DNA from: Actinomadura opuntiae
Lineage (GTDB): Bacteria; Actinomycetota; Actinomycetes; Streptosporangiales; Streptosporangiaceae
NCBI RefSeq assembly: GCF_030283205.1
Contig: NZ_JASNWF010000009.1
Span: 248,001 to 312,000 of the forward strand
Direction of reading: 5' to 3'
Length of the DNA: 64,000 bases
Shown here piece after piece: positions 8,865 to 17,197 of the stretch (within the stretch, counting starts at the first letter, position 1; every line of letters begins with the position of its first letter). The notes under the pieces were generated by a model. That model worked only from the letters and a program-made list of their open reading frames with translations. It was not told where the DNA came from and did not search any database. A program made the position numbers and the translations under genes.

Positions 8865-9125
8865 ATGCCTGCGTACGTTATTGGCATGGTTGAGCTGGAC
8901 GGCATCGACCCGTTGAAGGTCCAGATCGCGGACCTGGTCGCCAGGCGCATCGAGTCGGGCGAGTACGCGCCGAAGGCGCGCATTCCCTCCGCGTCGGCGC
9001 TGGCGGAGGAGTGCGGCGTCTCGCAGCGGACGGCCGCCGACGCCGTCCGGATCCTCAAGGAGCGCGGGCTGGTCCGGGGTGTGCCCGGGCGCGGGGTGTT
9101 CGTGCTGCCCGGGGACGAGCGCTGA
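8865..9125 (+). CDS. Small GntR-family regulator (DNA-binding domain only)
   Basis: A protein of at most 86 residues that is only the GntR winged helix (VQIADLVARRIESGEYAPKA, then ALAEECGVSQRTAADAVRIL and a PGRGVFVLPG wing). It has no effector domain. Start choice is open: ATG 8865 has GAGG 8 nt upstream, while ATG 8886 follows TACGTT by 6 nt (leaderless style) and gives the more typical MVELDGIDPLKVQ beginning. A near-palindrome GTATGCCTGCGTAC at 8863-8876 would then be an operator just before the start. Confidence 0.8.
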   Translation: MPAYVIGMVELDGIDPLKVQIADLVARRIESGEYAPKARIPSASALAEECGVSQRTAADAVRILKERGLVRGVPGRGVFVLPGDER

Positions 9126-9138
9126 CGCGGAAAATCGA

Positions 9139-9167
9139 TCGACTTCTCCCGGAACGCTCCGTAGGGT
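9139..9167 (+). promoter_or_regulatory. Sigma-70-like promoter before a leader ORF and tuf
   Basis: TCGACT (9139-9144) and TAGGGT (9162-9167) are separated by 17 bp. A start at about 9174-9175 would make the small ORF at 9175 leaderless and give the downstream tuf gene a leader of about 230 nt. An inverted repeat GCTCCG/CGGAGC (9156-9174) overlaps the -10 region. Confidence 0.4.
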
Positions 9168-9174
9168 GCGGAGC

Positions 9175-9294
9175 ATGTTCCTCGCAGCCGGCACCCGGAC
9201 GCTCGCAGGCGACTGCCTGCTGAGCGCGGTGCCGGCTGCCTTCCTCGCGGAGGCAGTGGCAGCGGCGTTCGCCGACGACGGCGTCCGACGCTGA
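9175..9294 (+). CDS. Possible 39-codon leader ORF upstream of tuf
   Basis: An ATG lies 7 nt after TAGGGT, the spacing of a leaderless start, and opens a 39-codon frame ending TGA at 9292-9294. The product (MFLAAGTRTLAGDCLLSAVP...) is Ala-rich and hydrophobic with no known family. It could be a regulatory leader for the divergent EF-Tu gene 112 bp downstream, or only an accidental frame behind a promoter. The rest of 9126-9406 shows no other gene. Confidence 0.25.
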   Translation: MFLAAGTRTLAGDCLLSAVPAAFLAEAVAAAFADDGVRR

Positions 9295-9406
9295 CCCCTC
9301 TCCGTCCAACCCTCCGGAGAACCAGCGGAGGGGGGTCGGCACAGCGCACGGGGCACGGGTGCGCCCGTGCGGGTTCTCACGTTCGGATCATCGTGAGGAC
9401 GGACCA

Positions 9407-10591
9407 ATGGCGAAGAAGCTGTACGAGCGGGACAAGCCGCACCTGAACATCGGCACGATGGGGCACGTCGACCACGGGAAGACGACCCTCACCGCGGCGA
9501 TCACCAAGGTGCTGGCCGAGCGCGGGCTGGCGTCCGCGGTGCCGTTCGAGGGCATCGACCGCGCCCCCGAGGAGCGCGACCGCGGCATCACCATCAACAT
9601 CGCGCACGTCCAGTACTCCACCGCGACCAGGCACTACGCCCACATCGACATGCCCGGTCACGCCGACTTCGTGAAGAACATGATCACGGGGGCGGCGCAG
9701 GTGGACGGGGCGGTGCTGGTCGTCTCGGCGCAGGACGGCGCGATGCCGCAGACGCGGGAGCACATCGTGCTGGCGCACCAGGTCGGCGTCCGGCACATCG
9801 TCGTCGCGCTCAACAAGGCCGACATGGTGGAGGACACCGAGCTGCTCGACCTGGTCGAGCTGGAGGTGCGCGAGCTGCTCACCGAGTACGGGTTCCCCGG
9901 CGACGAGGTGCCGGTGGTCCGGGTGTCCGGGCTGAAGGCGCTGGAGGGCGACCCGTACTGGACGGCCCGGATCGGCGACCTGCTCGATGCGATCGACGCG
10001 TACGTGCCGGTGCCGGACCGGGTGCTCGACAGGCCGTTCCTCATGCCGGTGGAGAGCGTGCTCACCATCACCGGGCGCGGCACCGTCGTGACCGGGGTGG
10101 TGGCGCAGGGCTCCGTCCGGGTCGGGGACGCGGTGGAGGTCGTCGGGCTCGGCGAGTCGTTCCGCACGGTCGCGACCGGGCTGGAGACGTTCGGCCAGTC
10201 GATGGACCACGCGGAGGCGGGCGACAACACCGCGATGCTGCTGCGCGGCGTGCGGCGCGACCAGGTGCGGCGCGGCCAGGTGGTCGCGGCGCCGGGCGCG
10301 ATCCGGCCGCACACCCGGTTCCGGGCGCGGGTCCGGGTGCTGACGGCGGCGGAGGGCGGCCGGAGCGGGCCGTTCTTCCACGGGTACCGGCCGCAGTTCC
10401 ACTTCCGGACGACGGACGTGGTCGGCGGCGTGGACCTCGGCGGCGAGGGCGCCATGGCGATGCCCGGCGACTCCGTCGAGCTGGCCGTCGAGCTGGGCCG
10501 GCCCGTCGCGATGAGCGAGGGGCTCGGGTTCGCCGTCCGGGAGGGCGGCCGGACGGTCGGCGCGGGCACCGTCGTCGAGCTGCTCGACTAG
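9407..10591 (+). CDS. tuf: Divergent second elongation factor Tu
   Basis: A 394-residue EF-Tu with all G-domain motifs: GHVDHGKT (residues 19-26), MPGHADF (usually CPGHADY) and NKAD. Domains II and III are complete (YRPQFHFRTTD, and FAVREGGRTVGAG at the C-terminus). It departs from the canonical protein at many positions, as Streptomyces tuf3-type copies do. At residue 276 (275 in mature numbering; codon 10232-10234) it has Ala in DNTAMLLRG, where canonical EF-Tu has ENVGxLLRG; Gly275Ala is a known GE2270A-resistance change. Elfamycin-site residues Gln124, Tyr160, Gly316 and Ala375 are retained, and position 120 is Val. The ribosome site is GAGGACGG. It stands alone, not in the str operon, and ends at a strong terminator. 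Confidence 0.92.
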   Translation: MAKKLYERDKPHLNIGTMGHVDHGKTTLTAAITKVLAERGLASAVPFEGIDRAPEERDRGITINIAHVQYSTATRHYAHIDMPGHADFVKNMITGAAQVDGAVLVVSAQDGAMPQTREHIVLAHQVGVRHIVVALNKADMVEDTELLDLVELEVRELLTEYGFPGDEVPVVRVSGLKALEGDPYWTARIGDLLDAIDAYVPVPDRVLDRPFLMPVESVLTITGRGTVVTGVVAQGSVRVGDAVEVVGLGESFRTVATGLETFGQSMDHAEAGDNTAMLLRGVRRDQVRRGQVVAAPGAIRPHTRFRARVRVLTAAEGGRSGPFFHGYRPQFHFRTTDVVGGVDLGGEGAMAMPGDSVELAVELGRPVAMSEGLGFAVREGGRTVGAGTVVELLD

Positions 10592-10603
10592 CGCGGCCGG
10601 GCA

Positions 10604-10641
10604 GCGGGCCCGGTGGGCCGGGAACGGCCCACCGGGCCCGC
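10604..10641 (+). terminator. Terminator after tuf
   Basis: A perfect 16-bp stem (10604-10619 with 10626-10641) closes a 6-nt loop 12 nt past the EF-Tu stop. There is no U-run, as is usual in high-GC actinomycetes. Confidence 0.8.
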
Positions 10642-10800
10642 ATTATGTCGACTTATCGCCTTTTCGGGGGCCGGGCTTCGGGCAGACCGAAATTCTCCGG
10701 AATGGAGTGACCGGACGGTCGCGAATCGCTGGCGGACAAGATCGCGATGTGGTGGGATTTCCCCCGTCATCCCCGCCGACTTCCCCCCGATGGAGCACGT

Positions 10801-11703
10801 GTGCGAGCCCCCCGCGCTCTGATTCCCCTGCTGTCGGTCTGCGGAGCCGCGGTCGTCGTCACCGCCGCGGGCCTCGGCGCCGACATCGACGGCCTGCCCG
10901 GCAGCGGACCGGCGCACGCCGACGGCGCCGTCCGCAAGCCGCCCCCGAAGGCGACCGTCAAGGCGCTGACCTGGAACGTCTGCGGCGCCGCCGAGCCCGG
11001 CTGCCCGCTCGGCGGACGGCCCGCCGAGCTCGCCAGGCGGGTCGCCGAGCAGTTGCACTCCACCGAGGTCGGCGGCCGCAGGGTCCGGACGAACGCCGCG
11101 TTCCTCCAGGAGATCTGCTCGGGGCAGGTGCAGGCGCTGAAGCGGGCGTCGTGGTTCGCCAAGTGGACCTGGGAGTTCGCCGCGTACCCGGCGGGCCCGT
11201 CCTGCGCCGGGGGCCAGGGACGGCTCGGCGTCGCGCTCGGTGCGGCGACGCCGCTGGCCGGTGCCCACCGCTCGAAGCTGCCGTCGCCGTCCGCGCGCCC
11301 GCGCGTCGCGCTGTGCGGCGAGGCGGCGGCGTGGAGCACCCGCCTGTGCGTCACGCAGTTCAGCTCGTCCGCCGAGGACCCGCAGGGCGAATGGCGCCGC
11401 AAGCAGGGGCGCGCGTTCGCGGCGATGGCCGGGACCGGCGCCCGCGTCGTGGCCGGCGGCGACCTCGCCGCGCCGCCCGAGAACGCGGTGCTCGACCCGC
11501 TGTACCGCGCCTACGCCGAGTGCGACCAGTCGGGCACCTCGCGCACCGGCGCGAAGACCCTCCAGGACGGGCGGGGCACCGCCGTGGAGAAGGACGACTA
11601 CCTGTTCCTGAGCAAGTCGGCCACGGTCTCCTGCAGCGTCCCCACCGAAGCGGGCACGTCCTCCGACCACCGGCCCGTCTCGGCGGTGATCCGCTTCCGC
11701 TGA
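10801..11703 (+). CDS. Secreted endonuclease/exonuclease/phosphatase-fold protein
   Basis: A 300-residue protein with an N-terminal signal peptide (RALIPLLSVCGAAVVVTAAGLGA, cleavage near the AHA site). The EEP fold is recognisable from ALTWNVCGA (first strand with Asn), FLQEIC (metal-binding Glu), VAGGDLAAPPENA (Asp/Asn region, here with Ala for the usual Asn) and SSDHRPVSAVI (catalytic Asp-His). Paired cysteines suggest disulphides outside the cell. It may be a secreted nuclease or phosphodiesterase; the altered GDxN motif makes activity uncertain. GTG at 10801 has GGAG 5 nt upstream. Confidence 0.72.
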   Translation: MRAPRALIPLLSVCGAAVVVTAAGLGADIDGLPGSGPAHADGAVRKPPPKATVKALTWNVCGAAEPGCPLGGRPAELARRVAEQLHSTEVGGRRVRTNAAFLQEICSGQVQALKRASWFAKWTWEFAAYPAGPSCAGGQGRLGVALGAATPLAGAHRSKLPSPSARPRVALCGEAAAWSTRLCVTQFSSSAEDPQGEWRRKQGRAFAAMAGTGARVVAGGDLAAPPENAVLDPLYRAYAECDQSGTSRTGAKTLQDGRGTAVEKDDYLFLSKSATVSCSVPTEAGTSSDHRPVSAVIRFR

Positions 11704-11718
11704 CCGCGCCGGACCCCG

Positions 11719-12474
11719 CTACCCCTGGCGGGCGGGAAGCGGGAAGGCCCGGTCCGCGAGGCGGCTCAGCAGGAACCACGGCACGGTCAACGCGACCACC
11801 ACCTGCGGCACGTGCAGGGCCGACCCCAGCGGCAGGGCGAGGATCGCCAGCGAGCCCGCGAGGCCCACGAGAATGAGAAGAAGGCCCGTGAGGCTGTAGG
11901 ACGGCGTGCTGCGGGACCGCCGCGCCAGCCAGACGGCCAGCACGGCGACCAGCAGCCCGCTCGCGAGCGCCGCCTGGACGACCGGATTGCCGGACACCAG
12001 CTCGAGGAGCGTCGTGATCGCCGCCGTGATGACCATCCAGAAGAGGAACGACTTGCGCTGGCTCGCCATCCACCAGGGCAAGGGCCTCGTGGAGTCCGGG
12101 ACCTGCGCGGGCGGAGGCCCGAACGGCCCGGGCCCGCGCTGCTGAGGCTGCGGGTACGTGGGGTACTGCGGGTACGTCGGGTACTGCGGGTAGGCCGGGT
12201 CCTGCGGGTACGTCGGATAGGGCGTCGAGGGCCCGGCTGGAGGCTCACTCGGGGGCTCGGGGGCCGCCCCGCCCGAAGCCGCTGCCTCCCTCGGGGCCTC
12301 CGGTCGGCCCGGAGGGGCGAAGCGCCGCTCGCTGTCCTTGCGCAGCTGGAGGACCCCGAAGACGATCGTCGTCCCGAGGGAGGCGATCGAGATGCCGTTG
12401 GCGACCCAGTCCGTCACGTTCACAGTCTCGCGGCGGCGGAACCCGGTCGCCAGCGCGTCGGCACGTCCCGTCAT
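11719..12474 (-). CDS. Pro/Tyr-rich membrane protein, function unknown
   Basis: About 251 residues. A short N-terminal hydrophobic segment (GISIASLGTTIVFGVL) is followed by a Pro/Tyr-rich linker with the tandem motif YPQYPTYPQYPTYP, then four predicted transmembrane segments in the C-terminal half (FLFWMVITAAITTLLEL, then ALASGLLVAVLAVWLA, SLTGLLLILVGLAGSLAI and VVVALTVPWFLL). No enzymatic motif is seen. ATG 12474 and GTG 12423 are both possible starts, neither with a good ribosome site. Confidence 0.6.
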   Translation of the reverse strand: MTGRADALATGFRRRETVNVTDWVANGISIASLGTTIVFGVLQLRKDSERRFAPPGRPEAPREAAASGGAAPEPPSEPPAGPSTPYPTYPQDPAYPQYPTYPQYPTYPQPQQRGPGPFGPPPAQVPDSTRPLPWWMASQRKSFLFWMVITAAITTLLELVSGNPVVQAALASGLLVAVLAVWLARRSRSTPSYSLTGLLLILVGLAGSLAILALPLGSALHVPQVVVALTVPWFLLSRLADRAFPLPARQG

Positions 12475-12516
12475 GGCCGCTGAGGGACAACCGCGCGCGG
12501 GCGGGGCCGCCGGGCG

Positions 12517-14073
12517 CTAGTGCACCTCGCGGTCGCGGCCCTGCCAGTAGGGGGCGCGGAGCTCCCGCTTGAGGATCTTGCCGGTGGGGTTGCGCGGGAT
12601 CGCGTCGCGGCGCTCCACCGACGTCGGGCACTTGAAGTGGGCGAGGCGCTCGCGGCAGTAGTCGATGATCTGCTGCTCGGGGACGTCCTCCGCCAGCACG
12701 ACCAGGGCCTTCGGCGTCTCGCCCCAGCGCTCGTCGGGCACGCCGACGACGGCGCAGTCGGTGACGGCCGGGTGCCCCATCAGGACGTTCTCGACCTCCG
12801 CCGGGTAGATGTTCTCCCCGCCGGAAATGATCATGTCCTTCACGCGGTCGTGGATGTAGAGGTAGCCGTCCTCGTCGAGGTAGCCCGCGTCGCCCGTGCG
12901 GAACCAGTTGTCGTCGGACAGCGCGGCGGACGTCGCCTCCGCCATGCCCCAGTAGCCCTTCATGTTCTGCGCGGTGCGGCAGAGGATCTCGCCGACCTGC
13001 CCGGGCGGCAGGTCCTCGCCCGTCGCCGGGTCGACGATCCGCAGCTCGCAGCCCGCGTTCGGCAGCCCGGCGCTGCGCAGCCGGCGGGCGTTCGGGCCGT
13101 CCGGATCGTGGTCCTCGGCGGGCAGCATGGTGATCGCGCCGGTGACCTCCGTCAGCCCGTACACCTGCATGAACTCGGTGCCCGGCAGCATCCGCATCGC
13201 GCCGCGCAGCACCTCCTCGCTGATCGGCGACGCCCCGTACAGCATCAGCTTGAGGCTGGACAGGTCGCACGCCGTCACCTCGGGGATCAGCGGCATGAAC
13301 TGCAGCAGCACCGGGACGAGGAAGATGTGGGTGACGCGGTGCCGCTCGATCGCCCGCGCGATCTCGGTCGGGTCGGGCTCGCGGGTGATCACGCCGGTGA
13401 TGCCGTTGTAGACGACCGAGACCGTCAGCACGTTGCCCGCGACGTGGTACATCGGCATCGCGACCATCAGGACGGTGGCGTCGTCGACCTCCCACGCGTC
13501 GTTGGCGACCTCCAGCGCGGCGAGGAAGTTGTCGTGGGTGAGCATCACGCCCTTGGGCAGGCCCGTGGTGCCCGACGAGTAGAGCTGCACGAACACGTCG
13601 GACGTCGCGCCCTCGTAGGCGGGCGGCTCGGCGTCGGCGGCGTCCATCCAGGCGGCGTAGTCCAGGTGGGAGTGCCCCTCGCCACCGATGACCACCGTGT
13701 GCGTGGTGTGCTCGAGCTTCCCGGCGACCGCGTCCAGCACCGGGACGAACTCGGGCCCGACGATGAACACCTTCGCCGCCGCGTTGTTGACGATGTAGGC
13801 GACCTCGTCGGGCGCGAGCCGGTAGTTCACGGGCACCTGGACGGCGCCGATGCGTGCCGCGCCGAACAGCTGCTCGGCGTACTCCGGCGAGTTCTTGTCC
13901 AGGACCGCGACGCGGTCGCCGGGGCCGACGCCGGCGGCGGCCAGCGCGGCGGCGGCCCGGTCTGCGCGCCGGTCGAACTCGCGGTAGGTGAGCCGCGCGT
14001 CGCCCGCGACGTAGGCGACGCGGTCGGGCTGCTCGAGCGCGCGCTCGCGGAGCATGTCAGTCAGACCCGGCAC
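12517..14073 (-). CDS. Long-chain fatty acid-CoA ligase (FadD-like acyl-CoA synthetase)
   Basis: A 518-residue ANL-superfamily enzyme forming acyl-CoA from acid, ATP and CoA. LYSSGTTGLPKGVMLTH is the P-loop-like A3 motif, MQVYGLTEVTGAITML is A5, and FRTGDAGYLDEDGYLYIHDR is A7. VKDMIISGGENIYPAEVE is the hinge/A8 region and PRNPTGKILKRELR holds the catalytic Lys. It has no carrier-protein domain. GTG at 14073 has AAGGA 6 nt upstream, directly after a long hairpin. The acyl substrate cannot be told from sequence. Confidence 0.9.
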   Translation of the reverse strand: MPGLTDMLRERALEQPDRVAYVAGDARLTYREFDRRADRAAAALAAAGVGPGDRVAVLDKNSPEYAEQLFGAARIGAVQVPVNYRLAPDEVAYIVNNAAAKVFIVGPEFVPVLDAVAGKLEHTTHTVVIGGEGHSHLDYAAWMDAADAEPPAYEGATSDVFVQLYSSGTTGLPKGVMLTHDNFLAALEVANDAWEVDDATVLMVAMPMYHVAGNVLTVSVVYNGITGVITREPDPTEIARAIERHRVTHIFLVPVLLQFMPLIPEVTACDLSSLKLMLYGASPISEEVLRGAMRMLPGTEFMQVYGLTEVTGAITMLPAEDHDPDGPNARRLRSAGLPNAGCELRIVDPATGEDLPPGQVGEILCRTAQNMKGYWGMAEATSAALSDDNWFRTGDAGYLDEDGYLYIHDRVKDMIISGGENIYPAEVENVLMGHPAVTDCAVVGVPDERWGETPKALVVLAEDVPEQQIIDYCRERLAHFKCPTSVERRDAIPRNPTGKILKRELRAPYWQGRDREVH

Positions 14074-14084
14074 GGGAGGTCCTT

Positions 14085-14131
14085 TCGCCGATGACCGCCT
14101 GGTTGTCCCGGCATCATGCGGTCATCGGCGA
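14085..14131 (-). terminator. 14-bp hairpin between a small gene and fadD
   Basis: TCGCCGATGACCGC (14085-14098) pairs perfectly with 14118-14131 across a 19-nt loop. It follows the 56-residue membrane protein gene and abuts the AAAGGA ribosome site of the acyl-CoA synthetase. It may be a terminator or an attenuator-like leader structure. Confidence 0.5.
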
Positions 14132-14152
14132 ATTCCCGGCAAGGGGGGCGCG

Positions 14153-14323
14153 CTACCTGCTGCGCGCCATCTTGGACACGAGGGTGACCGCGAGGACGAC
14201 GATGACCGCGACGAACCCGATGAAGAAGAAGAACTTCAGCATCGAGATGATCGCGCCGATCACCGTCATCAGCAGCCAGATCGCGAGGACGACGCCGACA
14301 ATGGTCAGGATTGTCTTACCCAT
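14153..14323 (-). CDS. Small two-helix membrane protein
   Basis: A 56-residue protein that is essentially two hydrophobic segments (ILTIVGVVLAIWLLMTVIGA, then FFFFIGFVAVIVVLAVTLV) with basic ends. ATG at 14321-14323 is preceded by GAGGGG and also lies 7 nt after TACGGT, so either a leadered or a leaderless start would fit. A longer upstream frame is not supported. Function unknown; similar small proteins are common in actinomycetes. Confidence 0.65.
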   Translation of the reverse strand: MGKTILTIVGVVLAIWLLMTVIGAIISMLKFFFFIGFVAVIVVLAVTLVSKMARSR

Positions 14324-14437
14324 GCCCCTCACCGTATGCGGTCGCGGCGGGCCGGGCATCACCCTCCGGTACGAAGCCGGACCCGCTACCTCTGGACGTT
14401 GGGCGGAGGCCACCCTGAGGGTCCGCCCAGGGTCGTC

Positions 14438-15163
14438 TCAGGGGCCGGCGGGCGGCCGGCCGCCGGGCGGGGGCGGCGCGTCGAATGGCTGTCCGGACGG
14501 AGGCGGCGGCTGGCTGCCGGGGAAGGGCCGGCCATGCGGCGGCGGTGCGAAGGAGGGCTGCCCCGAGGGCGCCGGAGGCTGCATCGGCTGACCGCCGGGC
14601 GCGCCGTACGGCTGCCCGTAGGGCTGGGCGGGCTGCCCCATCGGCGGCTGACCGAATCCGGCCGCCGGCTGCGGTCCCGTCCAGCCGCCGCTGCCCTGCC
14701 CCTGCCGCGCCGGCCCGAACCCGCCGGACATCGCGACCCGCAGCGCGCCGATCCCGCCGGCGATGAGCACCGCCAGCAGCTCGTAGGCGAGGTACTTGTT
14801 GAAGTGCGGCTTCATGATCGCGCTGACCATGCCGTCCGGCATGCGCTCCAGGCCGACCATCATGGCCACCAGGGCGCCGATGCGCTTGCCGATCTCGAAC
14901 GCCACGAGCGCGGAGACCGCCGCGAGGATCGGCGGGACGGGTCCGCGCGGCCGGCACAGCAGCAGCCCGAGCGCGGTGACGAGCCCGCAGAGCGCGCAGT
15001 TGAACAGGTAGAAGCCCGTCGAGGCGCGGAAGCTCAGCATCTCCGGGGACGGGTACGAGGCGAACGCGGCGACGACGGTGACGACGCCGGTGGCGACGGC
15101 GCCGCCGACCAGCACCAGGGCGATCGCGCCGCCCGCCGACGTCGCGGGACGAGACTGGGACAT
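14438..15163 (-). CDS. Four-TM protein with Pro/Gly/Gln-rich tail
   Basis: A 241-residue protein. Four hydrophobic segments occupy residues 1-150 (GGAIALVLVGGAVATGVVTVVAAF, then GFYLFNCALCGLVTALGLLLC, PILAAVSALVAFEIGKRIGALVAMMVG and YLAYELLAVLIAGGIGAL). A low-complexity cytoplasmic tail follows (repeats of GQP, PYGQPYG, PPP). The start follows TTTAAT by 6 nt. No known domain; such tails are typical of actinobacterial membrane proteins of unknown function. Confidence 0.65.
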   Translation of the reverse strand: MSQSRPATSAGGAIALVLVGGAVATGVVTVVAAFASYPSPEMLSFRASTGFYLFNCALCGLVTALGLLLCRPRGPVPPILAAVSALVAFEIGKRIGALVAMMVGLERMPDGMVSAIMKPHFNKYLAYELLAVLIAGGIGALRVAMSGGFGPARQGQGSGGWTGPQPAAGFGQPPMGQPAQPYGQPYGAPGGQPMQPPAPSGQPSFAPPPHGRPFPGSQPPPPSGQPFDAPPPPGGRPPAGP

Positions 15164-15302
15164 TCGCCCATTAAAGCGGTCATCGCGCCCCGGCGCAGGC
15201 GGAACCTTACGGAGTAGTGACGGAAGGAGTGGAACCGCCGCCCGCGCCCGTACCGTGAAGGGGTGATGTCACTGAACGTGTGCGAACCCCGATGGTGAGC
15301 GG

Positions 15303-16010
15303 ATGGTGAACCATGCCGGCCGGGTGCTGGTGGTCGACGACGACCCCACCGTCGCCGAGGTCGTCGCCCGGTACCTGACCCGCGACGGCCACGACGTGGA
15401 ATGCGTCGCCGACGGCCCCACCGCCCTGCGCAAGGCCCTGGACCGCCCGCCGGACCTGGTCGTCCTCGACCTGATGCTGCCCGGGATGGACGGCCTGGAG
15501 GTGTGCCGCCGGCTCCGCGAGACCTCGGCCGTCCCGATCGTCATGCTCACCGCGCTCGGCGCCGAGACCGACCGGCTCGTCGGCCTGGAGACCGGCGCGG
15601 ACGACTACGTGACCAAGCCGTTCAGCCCCCGCGAGCTGGCGCTGCGGGTCCGGTCGGTGCTGCGGCGGGCGCGCGGCGCGCTCGTCCCGGCCTCCGCCGC
15701 GGGCCCGCTGCGCGACGGCGGCCTGGTCGTGGACGTCGGCGCGCACGAGGCGGAGCTGAACGGCGAGCCGCTCGCCCTGACGTCCCGCGAGTTCGACCTG
15801 CTGGCGTTCCTGCTGCGCAGCCCGCGCCGCGCGTTCACCCGCGACGAGCTGCTCGAACGCGTCTGGGACTGGTCGTTCGGCGACTCCTCGACGGTCACCG
15901 TGCACGTCCGCCGGCTGCGCGAGAAGATCGAGGACGACCCGACCGCGCCGCGCCGGATCGTCACGGTGTGGGGCGTCGGGTACCGCTACGAGCCGGAGGC
16001 CGACCGGTGA
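15303..16010 (+). CDS. OmpR/PhoB-family response regulator
   Basis: A 235-residue two-component regulator. The receiver domain (1-120) has the acidic pocket VVDDDP at 10-15, phospho-acceptor Asp56 in VVLDLMLPGMDG, and the KPF lysine. The C-terminal winged helix (about 140-232) shows LTSREFDLLAFLLRSPRRAF and VTVHVRRLREKIEDDP with VWGVGYRYE. The stop overlaps the kinase start (GTGA), so both are translationally coupled. Its targets cannot be inferred. Confidence 0.93.
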   Translation: MVNHAGRVLVVDDDPTVAEVVARYLTRDGHDVECVADGPTALRKALDRPPDLVVLDLMLPGMDGLEVCRRLRETSAVPIVMLTALGAETDRLVGLETGADDYVTKPFSPRELALRVRSVLRRARGALVPASAAGPLRDGGLVVDVGAHEAELNGEPLALTSREFDLLAFLLRSPRRAFTRDELLERVWDWSFGDSSTVTVHVRRLREKIEDDPTAPRRIVTVWGVGYRYEPEADR

Positions 16011-17122
16011 TCCCGTTCCCGGACCTGCTCCTGGTCGTCTTCTACGCGGCGCTCGCCGCGCTGCTGGTCGCCGCCGTCGCGCTCGGCCTGCTCTACCTGC
16101 TGCGCGCCCGCTCGGTCGCGATCCAGCTGGTCGTCGTGGCGGCGGCGACCGTGCTGGCGACGGTCTCCGGCATCCTGGTGATCTCGTTCCTGATGCTGAT
16201 CAACCAGCACGACCGGTCGGTCGTGCTGGCGGTCGTGGCGTCCGCCGGGCTGGTCGGCACGGTGGTCTCGGTGCTGCTCGGGCGGCGGCTGGTCGCCGCG
16301 AACCGGGTGCTGGTCGAGGCCGTCCGCGCGGACCGGTTCCGCTCGCCCGCCGCGCGCCTGCCGGCCGAGCTGGCCGAGCTGTCGCGCGAGCTGGAGGCCG
16401 CCTACGACCGGCTCGCCGACGCGCACGAGCGCGAGCAGGCGCTGGAGGCGAGCCGCCGCGAGCTGGTCGCGTGGGTCAGCCACGACCTGCGCACCCCGCT
16501 GGCGGGGCTGCGCGCGATGGCGGAGGCGCTGGAGGACGGCGTCGTCGCCGACGCCGGCACCGTCCGGCGCTACCACGGGCGCATCCGCGTGGAGGTCGAG
16601 CGGCTCGCCGAGATGGTGGACGACCTGTTCGAGCTGTCGCGCATCCACGCGGGCGCGCTGCGGCTGTCGCGCGAGCGCGTCGGCCTCGCCGAGCTGGTCG
16701 CCGAGGCGGTCGCGGGCGCGGAGGCGCTCGCGCGGGCCAAGGGCGTACAGATCCGCGGGGACGTCCGCGTGGGGCTGCCCGTCCACGTGGACACCGGCGA
16801 GCTGGGACGGGCGCTGCGCAACCTGGTCGTGAACGCGATCCGGCACACCCCGAGCGACGGCGCGATCGAGATCACCGGCGAGGTGAACGGCGACCATGCC
16901 CGCGTCACGGTGGCCGACGCCTGCGGCGGCATCCCCGAGGCCGACCTGCCGCGCGTGTTCGACGTCGCGTTCCGCGGCGAGGCGGCCCGCACGCCGGGCG
17001 GCGGCGCCGGGCTCGGCCTCGCCATCGCGCGCGGCATCGTCGAGGCCCACGCCGGCGAGATCGGCGTCGCGAACGCCGGCCCCGGCTGCCGCTTCGAGGT
17101 CCGCCTTCCCCTGACCGTCTGA
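16007..17122 (+). CDS. Sensor histidine kinase
   Basis: A 371-residue membrane kinase. Three hydrophobic segments lie within residues 1-95 with almost no extracytoplasmic loop, so it may sense membrane state. A coiled HAMP-like linker follows (AELSRELEAAYDRLADAHEREQALE). The H-box is VSHDLRTPLAG, the N-box NLVVNAIRHTP, and the G-box GGGAGLGLAIARGIVEAH. The GTG start at 16007 overlaps the regulator stop. No anchor gene nearby suggests the signal. Confidence 0.92.
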   Translation: MIPFPDLLLVVFYAALAALLVAAVALGLLYLLRARSVAIQLVVVAAATVLATVSGILVISFLMLINQHDRSVVLAVVASAGLVGTVVSVLLGRRLVAANRVLVEAVRADRFRSPAARLPAELAELSRELEAAYDRLADAHEREQALEASRRELVAWVSHDLRTPLAGLRAMAEALEDGVVADAGTVRRYHGRIRVEVERLAEMVDDLFELSRIHAGALRLSRERVGLAELVAEAVAGAEALARAKGVQIRGDVRVGLPVHVDTGELGRALRNLVVNAIRHTPSDGAIEITGEVNGDHARVTVADACGGIPEADLPRVFDVAFRGEAARTPGGGAGLGLAIARGIVEAHAGEIGVANAGPGCRFEVRLPLTV

Positions 17123-17147
17123 CCGCCTGACCGGGCGGCGTTCATCT

Positions 17148-17186
17148 GCGGCGAGCCGTCGCCTCGTCATGACACCGGCTCGCCGC
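17148..17186. terminator. Hairpin between convergent genes
   Basis: An 11-bp stem (17148-17158 with 17176-17186, arms GCGGCGAGCCG/CGGCTCGCCGC) with a 17-nt loop lies between the kinase gene and the convergent gene ending at 17198. It can serve both strands. Confidence 0.6.
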
Positions 17187-17197
17187 GGCTCGACGCG

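Noticed and set aside
9407..10591. Possible thiopeptide biosynthetic cluster around the resistant EF-Tu.
   Set aside because: No precursor peptide, YcaO, dehydratase or cycloaddition enzyme is found within the window.
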